Below, one piece after another: positions 25,108-32,178 of a DNA stretch of 64,000 bases (the stretch's first letter is position 1; each line of letters begins with the position of its first letter). Below the pieces are notes generated by a model. The model was not told the DNA's origin and ran no database searches. It saw only the letters and a program-made list of their open reading frames with translations. The stretch is from an uncultured Wenzhouxiangella sp. (GTDB taxonomy: Bacteria; Pseudomonadota; Gammaproteobacteria; Xanthomonadales; Wenzhouxiangellaceae). Made by a program: the position numbers and the translations under genes. Location: NCBI GenBank assembly GCA_937876395.1, contig CALEIM010000127.1:1-64000 (forward strand), given 5' to 3'.

Positions 25108-25288
25108 GATCGGAGGTCCGAAGTCAGAGGTCCGAAGTCTGAAGTCTGAAGTCTGAAGTCTGAAGTCCGAAGTCTGAAGTCTGAAGTCTGAAGTCCGAAG
25201 TCTGAAGTCCGAAGTCTGAAGTCAGAGGCCGAAGTCCGAAGTCCGAAGTCCGAAGTCTGACCTCCGACCTCCGACCCGCCCTCCGATC
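25108..25288. repeat. 7-bp tandem repeat (GAAGTCT/GAAGTCC)
   Basis: About twenty-five copies of the heptamer GAAGTC(T/C), with GAGGTCC-like variants at the ends, fill the space between rep and the DUF192 gene. The edges carry GATCGGAGGTC and, inverted, GACCTCCGA/CCTCCGATC, so the array has a partly palindromic border. No unit is long enough for CRISPR and no spacers exist. The copy number is probably variable. Confidence 0.85.
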
Positions 25289-25307
25289 CCAAGCTATTAT
25301 AAAAACC

Positions 25308-25766
25308 ATGAGCAAACTACTGATCCTGAGCCTGACAATGATCGCTCTGAGCGGCTGCAATGCTGATGAGCCGTATGTACTGGTCAAGGAGCAGCGGTTT
25401 TACGTCGAAATTGCTGCCAATGACGCCAGCCGCAGCCAGGGCCTGATGTTTCGCGATGAACTGGCGCGCAACCGCGGCATGCTGTTCATTTTTCCCGATC
25501 AGCGCATGCGCGCCTTCTGGATGCGCAATACCCGCATTCCACTCGATATCATCTATATCGACCGCGAATTCAAGGTGGTCAGCATCAGCGCAAACACCCC
25601 GCCATGCCGATCAGCAAGCAATCGCTGTCCGAGCTACCCGAGCGCCGGTCCGGCCCAGTACGTGCTTGAAATCAACGCCGGTCTGGCCGCAGAACTTGGC
25701 CTTGAGCCGGGCGACCGCATTGAGGCAAACATGATCGATATCCACCGACAATCGCCGCAACGGTGA
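25308..25766 (+). CDS. DUF192 lipoprotein
   Basis: This 152-residue protein begins with a lipoprotein signal peptide whose lipobox is LSGC (Cys near residue 17), so it is anchored to a membrane. The DUF192 domain follows, with ASRSQGLMFRDELARNRGMLF, MRAFWMRNTRIPLDIIYID and VLEINAGLAAELGLEPGD, all diagnostic. Function of DUF192 is unknown. The ATG follows an AT-rich stretch after the tandem repeat. A small membrane protein gene begins 42 bases downstream. Confidence 0.88.
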   Translation: MSKLLILSLTMIALSGCNADEPYVLVKEQRFYVEIAANDASRSQGLMFRDELARNRGMLFIFPDQRMRAFWMRNTRIPLDIIYIDREFKVVSISANTPPCRSASNRCPSYPSAGPAQYVLEINAGLAAELGLEPGDRIEANMIDIHRQSPQR

Positions 25767-25807
25767 TAAGCTCGGAAAACCCGATCATCCCTGCAGGAGT
25801 ACCAGGC

Positions 25808-26035
25808 ATGTGGATCTTCCGGAAACTCTTGGGACCCGTTCACCGCTTTCTTGAGCGTCGGCGCTTTCCCACGCTGTTGATCATGCTGGCCAGCTTGTTC
25901 GTGGCCAATGTCTTCATTCCCGACCCGATTCCGCTGATTGATGAGCTGATCATGCTGGTCGCTACCGTTGCGGTCGGCGCGTTTCGAAAGCCCCGGAAAG
26001 CTGACCATGAACTTGCCGACGACACAAAGCCCTGA
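25808..26035 (+). CDS. Small two-helix membrane protein (DUF6116-like)
   Basis: This 75-residue protein has a basic amphipathic N-terminus, then two hydrophobic segments: PTLLIMLASLFVANVF, and LIDELIMLVATVAVGAF, joined by the IPDPIPLID turn. The pattern resembles small DUF6116-type inner membrane proteins known mainly from Xanthomonadales and relatives; this match is from memory and is tentative. A Shine-Dalgarno-like CAGGAG lies 10-15 bases upstream of the ATG. The 3' end overlaps the phosphoesterase start by 29 bases. Confidence 0.7.
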   Translation: MWIFRKLLGPVHRFLERRRFPTLLIMLASLFVANVFIPDPIPLIDELIMLVATVAVGAFRKPRKADHELADDTKP

Positions 26036-26774
26036 CCGGTCGCGCCCGCTGACGCTGCTGCAGCTCTCCGACAGCCATCTGTCGGCGGATCCTCAGGCCC
26101 GCTATCGGGATCAGTCGGCCGATGCCAACCTGGCCAGCCTGCGTCCGGCCATTTGCGAACTCAAGCCCGACCTGATCGTGTTGTCCGGTGACGTATCCGA
26201 GGATGGATCAGCACAATCCTACTGGCGAATGGGCGGCTTTGTGCGTGACCTGGCCGCACGGATCGCCTGGCTGCCCGGCAATCACGATCAGCGCTCGACC
26301 ATGGCCGAGGTGTTTGATTCGCTCGATTTTGAATCCGGACCGCTGCTGAGCGCTGGCGGCTGGCAGATTGCACTGCTCGACTCGGCCTGGCCGGATCGAG
26401 CCGAAGGGGAGCTCGATGCGCCGCGCCTGGCTCCACTGGATGAGCTGGACGCATCGCGGCCGGCGCTGGTGTTCGTGCATCACCAGCCGCTGCTGATCGG
26501 ATCACCCTGGATTGACCGCTACCCCCTGGTCGAATCGGAACGCCTGTGGCAGCGTCTGGCCGGCGGGCCGGTTCAGGCCGTGGCCTTCGGCCATGTGCAT
26601 CAGGTTTTTGAGGGTGATAAACAGGGCATTGCCTGTCTGTCAGCCCCCTCGACAGCGGCCAACAGCGAGCGCGACGTGGCCCGGTTTACGGCCAGTTCGC
26701 TCGGGCCTGCGATGCGCTGGTTCCGGCTGTGGTTGGATGGGCGCTGGGAGACGGGTATTCTTGAACAAGGATGA
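26007..26774 (+). CDS. Calcineurin-like metallophosphoesterase (CpdA-like)
   Basis: This 255-residue phosphoesterase carries the metal-binding blocks of the calcineurin superfamily in order: QLSDSHL (D-x-H), LSGDVSEDG (GD), LPGNHDQ (GNHD), VFVHHQP and FGHVHQVF (GHxH). Size and layout fit the CpdA 3',5'-cAMP phosphodiesterase group. It probably hydrolyses a cyclic nucleotide or another phosphodiester in the cytosol; the substrate is unproven. The start is the ATG overlapping the small membrane gene by 29 bases. It converges on rubredoxin. Confidence 0.88.
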   Translation: MNLPTTQSPDRSRPLTLLQLSDSHLSADPQARYRDQSADANLASLRPAICELKPDLIVLSGDVSEDGSAQSYWRMGGFVRDLAARIAWLPGNHDQRSTMAEVFDSLDFESGPLLSAGGWQIALLDSAWPDRAEGELDAPRLAPLDELDASRPALVFVHHQPLLIGSPWIDRYPLVESERLWQRLAGGPVQAVAFGHVHQVFEGDKQGIACLSAPSTAANSERDVARFTASSLGPAMRWFRLWLDGRWETGILEQG

Positions 26775-26784
26775 AAAGATAGCC

Positions 26785-26865
26785 AAAGGCTCAAGGCTCA
26801 AGGTGAAAGAGCTGAAAGTCCTGCGCTCCATGCTTTTCTCCTTTTTCCCTTTGCCTTGAGCTTTT
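26785..26865. terminator. Long imperfect inverted repeat between convergent genes
   Basis: AAAGGCTCAAGGC (26,785-26,797) pairs with GCCTTGAGCTTTT (26,853-26,865) with one G-T pair, around a 55-base loop that contains a T/C-rich tract. It lies between two convergent genes and may act as a bidirectional terminator. A related element occurs at 60,767-60,835. Confidence 0.45.
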
Positions 26866-26868
26866 CAG

Positions 26869-27051
26869 CTACATTTCGACCATCTCGAAATCTTCCTTGC
26901 CGGCACCGCAGTCGGGGCAGACCCAGTCTTCGGGCACGTCCTCCCAGCGGGTGCCGGGCGGGATGCCGTCGTCGGGCGCGCCCTGCTCCTCGTCATAGAT
27001 CCAGCCGCAGACGATGCACATCCAGCTCTTCCAGCCTTGTTCTTCACTCAC
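26869..27051 (-). CDS. Rubredoxin
   Basis: This 60-residue rubredoxin is a one-iron electron carrier. The iron ligands are two CxxC pairs, CIVC at residues 12-15 and CPDC at residues 45-48. The family core [16 protein letters not shown] and [14 protein letters not shown] is complete. Partners are typically rubredoxin reductase, alkane hydroxylase or oxygen-detoxifying enzymes; none is adjacent. The gene converges on the phosphoesterase gene. Confidence 0.95.
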   Translation of the reverse strand: MSEEQGWKSWMCIVCGWIYDEEQGAPDDGIPPGTRWEDVPEDWVCPDCGAGKEDFEMVEM

Positions 27052-27230
27052 CGCTTGGTAGTTTCCGTCGATTCAGATGGGCTTGGTATTGTAATGGATC
27101 AGCGCGGCCGCCTGGCCGGGTTGCGGGGCGGAATGGCTCGATCCAGCAGTGTTTGATGCCGTAAACTTGGGGACTTGGCAGGAATCTGCCAGCTACAGCG
27201 CAACTCATACCTCAGGAGCCGTTTTTCAGC

Positions 27231-28520
27231 ATGTCTGCCAGCCACGATCTGTTCACCCGCGCCCGCGCCCGTATCCCCGGCGGAGTCAACTCACCGGTCC
27301 GTGCCTTTGCCGCCGTGGGCGGCGAGCCGGTTTTCTTCGAGCGTGCCGAGGGGGCCTGGATGTTCGATGTCGAGGGTCGGCGCTATATCGACTACGTCGG
27401 CTCCTGGGGACCAATGATCTGCGGCCATGCGCATCCGAAGATTGTCGAGGCGGTGCAGCGCGCTGCGGCCAGGGGATTGAGCTTTGGTGCGCCGGCGCCC
27501 GATGAGGTCACAATGGCCGAAATGCTGTGCGAGATGCTGCCTTCGCTGGAGCGGGTGCGCATGGTCAATTCCGGTACCGAGGCCACCATGTCGGCCCTGC
27601 GCCTGGCGCGTGCGGCAACCGGCCGCGATCATTTCATCAAGTTTGAAGGCCACTACCACGGCCACGGCGATTCCTTTCTGGTCAAGGCCGGGTCGGGTGC
27701 TCAGACCCTGGGCGTGCCGACCTCTCCGGGTGTGCCCGAATCCCTGGCGGCGCTGACGCTCAATGCGCGCTTCAACGATCTTGACAGCGTGCACGCGCTG
27801 TTCGCTGAGCATCCGGACGATATTGCCTGCATCATCGTCGAGCCGGTGGCCGGCAACATGAACTGTGTGCCCCCGGTACCCGGATTTCTCGAAGGCCTGC
27901 GCCAGATCTGCGATCGACACGGCGCGCTGCTGATTTTTGATGAAGTCATGACCGGCTTTCGCGTCGGGCCGACCGGCGCCCAGGGCCTGTACGGCGTGAC
28001 CCCTGATCTGAGCACTTTCGGCAAGATCATCGGTGCCGGCATGCCGGTCGGGGCATTTGGCGGCAAGTACGACATCATGAAGCTGATTGCCCCGGAAGGA
28101 CCGGTCTACCAGGCCGGCACCCTGTCGGGCAATCCGGTGGCCATGGCCGCCGGGATTGCCAACCTGAAGCTGATCAGTGAACCAGGGTTTTATGAACGAC
28201 TGACCGAGCGCACCCGCCAGCTCGCCGACGGTCTGAAAGCGGCGGCCGACCGTGCCGAGGTGCCCGTGCACACCGTTGCCGTGGGAGGCATGTTTGGCCT
28301 GTTCTTCACCGAGGAGAAGGCGGTGACCAACTTCGACCAGGCCGCAGCCTGCAACATCGACCAGTTTCGGACATTTTTTACCGCGATGCTCGAAGCCGGT
28401 GTTTATCTGGCGCCGAGCGCCTTCGAAGCCGGCTTCGTCTCCAGCGCTCACAGCGAGGCCGATATCACGGCAACCGTTGACCGGGCCGGCCAGGCCTTTG
28501 CCCGGATGGCGCGGGGCTGA
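27231..28520 (+). CDS. hemL: Glutamate-1-semialdehyde 2,1-aminomutase
   Basis: This 429-residue PLP enzyme converts glutamate-1-semialdehyde to 5-aminolevulinate in the C5 route to tetrapyrroles. Landmarks are the N-terminal [54 protein letters not shown] and [17 protein letters not shown], with the PLP Lys near residue 265. Length is typical. An AGGAG site lies 13 bases before the ATG. The C5 route fits a gammaproteobacterium. Confidence 0.95.
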   Translation: MSASHDLFTRARARIPGGVNSPVRAFAAVGGEPVFFERAEGAWMFDVEGRRYIDYVGSWGPMICGHAHPKIVEAVQRAAARGLSFGAPAPDEVTMAEMLCEMLPSLERVRMVNSGTEATMSALRLARAATGRDHFIKFEGHYHGHGDSFLVKAGSGAQTLGVPTSPGVPESLAALTLNARFNDLDSVHALFAEHPDDIACIIVEPVAGNMNCVPPVPGFLEGLRQICDRHGALLIFDEVMTGFRVGPTGAQGLYGVTPDLSTFGKIIGAGMPVGAFGGKYDIMKLIAPEGPVYQAGTLSGNPVAMAAGIANLKLISEPGFYERLTERTRQLADGLKAAADRAEVPVHTVAVGGMFGLFFTEEKAVTNFDQAAACNIDQFRTFFTAMLEAGVYLAPSAFEAGFVSSAHSEADITATVDRAGQAFARMARG

Positions 28521-28568
28521 TCCGGTCCGGGCCGGTGGCCCGAACCGCTTTCGAAGATCTCCCGGGTT

Positions 28569-29180
28569 TCAGTACTTGACCGTGCAGCCGTAGGGGCGGG
28601 TCGTGGTCTGGCTGATTTCTTCGCCGGCCGCCATCTGTTCGAGCGCAACTACGACGTACTGGGTGGCGTCGGCGATATCGTCTTGATTGGCGCTCGGGTT
28701 GGAGTCGATGCCGCCCATGTAGCGCAGCGTTCCCTCGGCGTCAATGATGTACATATGCGGTGTCACCCGGGCATCGTAGGCGCGGCCCATATCACCGGAT
28801 TCGTCGAGCAGCACGGCGTTCGGCCGGGCGTTGCGCGAGGAGGTCAGATCGTCGGCTTCGGCGGCGCTGACATGGCCCTGGGTGCCGGGTTTCGACGAGA
28901 TCACCGTCAGCCATGCCGCACCGTGCTCTTCCTGGGCAAGGCGCTGCTGGTCCTGCATGTTGCCGGCCCCGTAATGCTTGCGCACGAACGGACAGTCGTG
29001 GTTGGTCCATTCGAGAATGAGCAGTTGACCGGCGTAGTCGGCAAGCGTGTGGGTTTCGCCTGCCGTGTCGATGACTTTGAAATCCGGTGCCGGCTGGCCG
29101 ATCTGCGGTGCGGCCGCGACCGCGGCCCACAACACCAGTCCGGAGACGGCGGTGGCGAACTGAGCTGAACGCTTGAACAT
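28569..29180 (-). CDS. Exported redoxin-family protein
   Basis: This 203-residue protein has a signal peptide (hydrophobic run ending AAVAAAP) and a thioredoxin-like redoxin domain. It shows APDFKVIDTAGETHTLADY, then EWTNHDCPFVRKHYG with a peroxidatic-type Cys in CPFV, VISSKPG, and the cis-Pro VTPHMYIIDAEG. Only one Cys is at the active site, as in the 'thioredoxin family protein' group that resembles peroxiredoxins and resA/TlpA reductants. It lies 32 bases downstream of dsbD, with an AGGAG site, so reduced DsbD may supply its electrons. Confidence 0.85.
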   Translation of the reverse strand: MFKRSAQFATAVSGLVLWAAVAAAPQIGQPAPDFKVIDTAGETHTLADYAGQLLILEWTNHDCPFVRKHYGAGNMQDQQRLAQEEHGAAWLTVISSKPGTQGHVSAAEADDLTSSRNARPNAVLLDESGDMGRAYDARVTPHMYIIDAEGTLRYMGGIDSNPSANQDDIADATQYVVVALEQMAAGEEISQTTTRPYGCTVKY

Positions 29181-29212
29181 GATGATTCTCCTTGGGGGGA
29201 AGACTGCAATGA

Positions 29213-31300
29213 TCAGGTTTTGTCGAGTGATTCGATGGCGGCAACCACCAGGCCGGGGCTGAGCACCTGCGGCAGCAGCACAGGTTCGCCGCCGTCGTAT
29301 GGGTAGAGCGCGTAGAGCGGCACGCCGTTGCGCTGGTAGCTGGCCAGATAATCGGTGATGCGTTCGTCACGCCGTGTCCAGTCGCCTTTCATGTAGACGA
29401 CGTTGTGATCGTCGAGCGCTTGGCGCACCGCGTCGTTGTTGAGCGCTACCCGTTCGTTGACCAGACAGGTCACGCACCAGTCGGCGGTCATGTTGACCAG
29501 CACCGCCAGGTCGGGCTCGGCGCGCAGTTCGGCCAGGCGTTCGGCCGAGTAGCTTTCCCACCAGGCCGCCTCATTGATTTCTGCGGACGGCTGAAAGCGC
29601 ACTCCTGCGCCGAGCGCGGCGATGCTGGCGATCAGGCCCAGGGCAACGGCGACATGACGCACGCTGGCCAAGGTTGGGCTGCGATCACGCCGACCGGCCA
29701 GCCACAGTACGAAAGTCAGCATCAGTAGGCCGAGCAGCGTTGCGCTCAGCCCGTCACTGCCGACCTGACGGCCGAGCACCCACAGCAGCCAGACCACCGC
29801 CAGATAAAGCGGAAAGGCCATGAGCTGTTTGAACGTTTCCATCCACGGACCGGGCCTGGGCAGCAGCCGGCCCAGCCGGGGCGAAAAGCTCAGCACCAGC
29901 ATCGGCAGGGCAAGGCCCAGACCCAAGGCCAAAAACACGCTGATCGCCATGGGGCAGGGCATCAGCACAGCGGCGCCCAGGGCGGCGGCCATGAATGGCG
30001 CGGTGCATGGGCTGGCTACGATGCAGGCCAGAATGCCGGTGAAAAAAGAGCCGCCAAGACCATCAGTTTCCGTTAAGCCCTGCCCGACGCCCATCAGGCG
30101 GCTGCCAAAATCGAACAGGCCCGAAAGCGACAGACCAAGCGCAAAAAGAATATAAACCAGCGCGCCGATCACCCACGGCGACTGAAGCTGAAAACCCCAG
30201 CCGATCGCCTCGCCGCCGGCGCGCAGCGCCAGCAAAACGGTGGCCAGCACGGCAAAGCTCAGCAATACGCCGGCGGTGTAAGCCAGACCGTGGGCGCGCT
30301 GATCATGGCCGGCGCCGGCGACCAGGCTCATCGCCTTGATTGAGAGCACCGGAAACACGCATGGCATCAGGTTGAGCAGCACCCCGCCCGCCAGCGCCAG
30401 CAGCACGGACAGACCCCAGCCCAGCGGTGGTTCGGCAGCGGTCAGTAGAGCCGCGCCGGTGGTTTGCAGAGCCTCGCGCTGGGCGACGATTTCGAAGCCC
30501 TGGCCAGAGCGCTGATCGACGAACACCACCGGCAGCAATTCGGGAACCTCGGCCAGCCAGGGCGACAGCGCCTGGCCGGCCTGGAGCAGGCCGTCGATCT
30601 GGGCAACTTCGGCGGCCCTGGCGTGATCGACGATGTTTTCGACCGCGACAAACACTTCCCAGTCGGCGCTGCCCGGCAGGCTGTCGGATTCGACTTGAAC
30701 GGCAAGCTGGCCGGCGGCGGTGTCAAAACGAGCTGGCCAGTCGACCGCTTCAGGCGTTTGCTGGTCAGCCTGGGCGAACAGCGTGACTGCAGCCGGGTTT
30801 TGCGCCGGCGTTGACTGCTGAACCGGCAGGCTCATCGACAGCTCAGCCTGGCCGGGGATGCAGATCTCCTCGCACACCAGCCACTCGGCTTCCACTGCAA
30901 TCGTCAGATGGTCGCCGACCTGCAGATCGCCAGCCGGAGAGATAGTGACCGGCAGCAGGTGCTCGCCGCTGTAGCCGTAGTTGATCAGATGGCCCATCGG
31001 CAAGCGCTCGGGCCACGGCCAATGGATTTCCGAGGCATCGGTGCCGGCCGGCAGTTGCCAGGCCAGCTTGGTAGCCAGGCCGGAATCGCCGGGATTTTTC
31101 CAGTAGGTGTGCCAGTGCTCATCGGGCAGCAGGCGCAGGCCGACGCGAAACGGTGTGCCCGGCATCACCTGCTGAACTTCGCTGATCAGCTCGACTTCAA
31201 TATGCGGCTGGCTGATCGGTCCGGGCTGGGCCTGCGCGACTGTGGCGAGCAAAGCCAGCGCGATCAGGGCCGCGAGCGGTCGGAAAATGGGTCTGGGCAT
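29213..31300 (-). CDS. dsbD: DsbD-family thiol:disulfide interchange protein
   Basis: This 695-residue membrane protein passes electrons from cytosolic thioredoxin to periplasmic proteins. It has a signal peptide and an N-terminal DsbD-like domain with HWHTYWKNPGDSGL and VCEEICIPG (cysteines near 148-152). About eight membrane helices follow, with redox cysteines in LMPCVFPVLS and ASPCTAPFM. A C-terminal thioredoxin domain carries WCVTC near residue 611. At about 130 residues longer than E. coli DsbD it resembles the ScsB-like branch. The ATG giving the signal peptide was chosen. Upstream mutM and downstream redoxin are on the same strand. Confidence 0.92.
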   Translation of the reverse strand: MPRPIFRPLAALIALALLATVAQAQPGPISQPHIEVELISEVQQVMPGTPFRVGLRLLPDEHWHTYWKNPGDSGLATKLAWQLPAGTDASEIHWPWPERLPMGHLINYGYSGEHLLPVTISPAGDLQVGDHLTIAVEAEWLVCEEICIPGQAELSMSLPVQQSTPAQNPAAVTLFAQADQQTPEAVDWPARFDTAAGQLAVQVESDSLPGSADWEVFVAVENIVDHARAAEVAQIDGLLQAGQALSPWLAEVPELLPVVFVDQRSGQGFEIVAQREALQTTGAALLTAAEPPLGWGLSVLLALAGGVLLNLMPCVFPVLSIKAMSLVAGAGHDQRAHGLAYTAGVLLSFAVLATVLLALRAGGEAIGWGFQLQSPWVIGALVYILFALGLSLSGLFDFGSRLMGVGQGLTETDGLGGSFFTGILACIVASPCTAPFMAAALGAAVLMPCPMAISVFLALGLGLALPMLVLSFSPRLGRLLPRPGPWMETFKQLMAFPLYLAVVWLLWVLGRQVGSDGLSATLLGLLMLTFVLWLAGRRDRSPTLASVRHVAVALGLIASIAALGAGVRFQPSAEINEAAWWESYSAERLAELRAEPDLAVLVNMTADWCVTCLVNERVALNNDAVRQALDDHNVVYMKGDWTRRDERITDYLASYQRNGVPLYALYPYDGGEPVLLPQVLSPGLVVAAIESLDKT

Positions 31301-31335
31301 CCGGGGATTTTCAAGTAGGGCCGATGAAGTCTCGC

Positions 31336-32148
31336 CTAAGACTGACAGCCGGGGCAGAAAAAAGTGCTGCGCTGGCCGATGGTTTCGCGCCGGACGAGCG
31401 CGCCACAGGCCAGGCAGGACTTCCCTTCGCGGCCATAGACTTTCAGCGCCTGACCAAAATAGCCGGGTCGGCCGTCGCCGGCGGTGAAATCCTTCAGCGA
31501 GGTGCCACCGAGCTCGATCGCATCGGCCAGCGTTTCCCGGATGCTGTCGGCCAGGCGCCGGTAGCGGGCCAGGCTGATTCGTCCGGCCGCGCGGCGCGGG
31601 TCGATGCCTGCCGCATGGAGGGCCTCTGAGGCGTAGATGTTGCCTACACCAACCACAACGGACGCGCTCATGACAAATGCCTTGACGGCAATGCGGCGGC
31701 CACGACTTTGCTGCCACAGCCACTGGCCATCAAAGTCGTCGTCCAGCGGTTCAGGGCCCAGCCTGGCCAGCCGCGGATGGGCCAGCGGTACATCACCGCC
31801 CCACAGCAGGGCACCGAAGCGGCGTGGATCGGTATAGCGAATCACGCGCTTATCGTCGAGTCGGACATCGACATGATCATGGCGCCCGGCTGCGGGCGCC
31901 GGGCGCCATGCGCGAAAGGAGCCGGACATGCCCAGGTGCCAAAGCAGCGACCCGGAATCCAGGCGCCAGATCAGCCATTTGGCACGGCGCTCCAGCGCCA
32001 CGACCGTGGCCCCGGAAAGCTGAATGATCTGCTCAGGGATAGGCCAGCGCAGCTCAGGCTGGCGGACCTTGATGGCCAGAATCCGGCGGCCTTCGACCAG
32101 CGGCGCGAGACCGCGCCGACTGGTTTCGACCTCAGGCAGTTCAGGCAT
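31336..32148 (-). CDS. mutM: Formamidopyrimidine-DNA glycosylase
   Basis: This 270-residue base-excision enzyme removes 8-oxoguanine and formamidopyrimidines and nicks the resulting abasic site. The catalytic N-terminus PELPEVETSRRGL (Pro1, Glu2) is intact. The helix-two-turn-helix region contains VGVGNIYASEALHAAGIDP, and the C-terminal zinc finger is CLACG with CPGC. Length is standard. It lies between the S9 peptidase and dsbD genes on the same strand, each spaced by about 30 bases, so these genes may share a transcript. Confidence 0.95.
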   Translation of the reverse strand: MPELPEVETSRRGLAPLVEGRRILAIKVRQPELRWPIPEQIIQLSGATVVALERRAKWLIWRLDSGSLLWHLGMSGSFRAWRPAPAAGRHDHVDVRLDDKRVIRYTDPRRFGALLWGGDVPLAHPRLARLGPEPLDDDFDGQWLWQQSRGRRIAVKAFVMSASVVVGVGNIYASEALHAAGIDPRRAAGRISLARYRRLADSIRETLADAIELGGTSLKDFTAGDGRPGYFGQALKVYGREGKSCLACGALVRRETIGQRSTFFCPGCQS

Positions 32149-32178
32149 GGCGGTTTGCGCGGTGCCGGAATGCGGCCA

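Noticed and set aside
25108..25288. Possible CRISPR array
   Set aside because: The repeat unit is 7 bp, contiguous, without unique spacers, and no cas genes are nearby. It is a simple tandem array.
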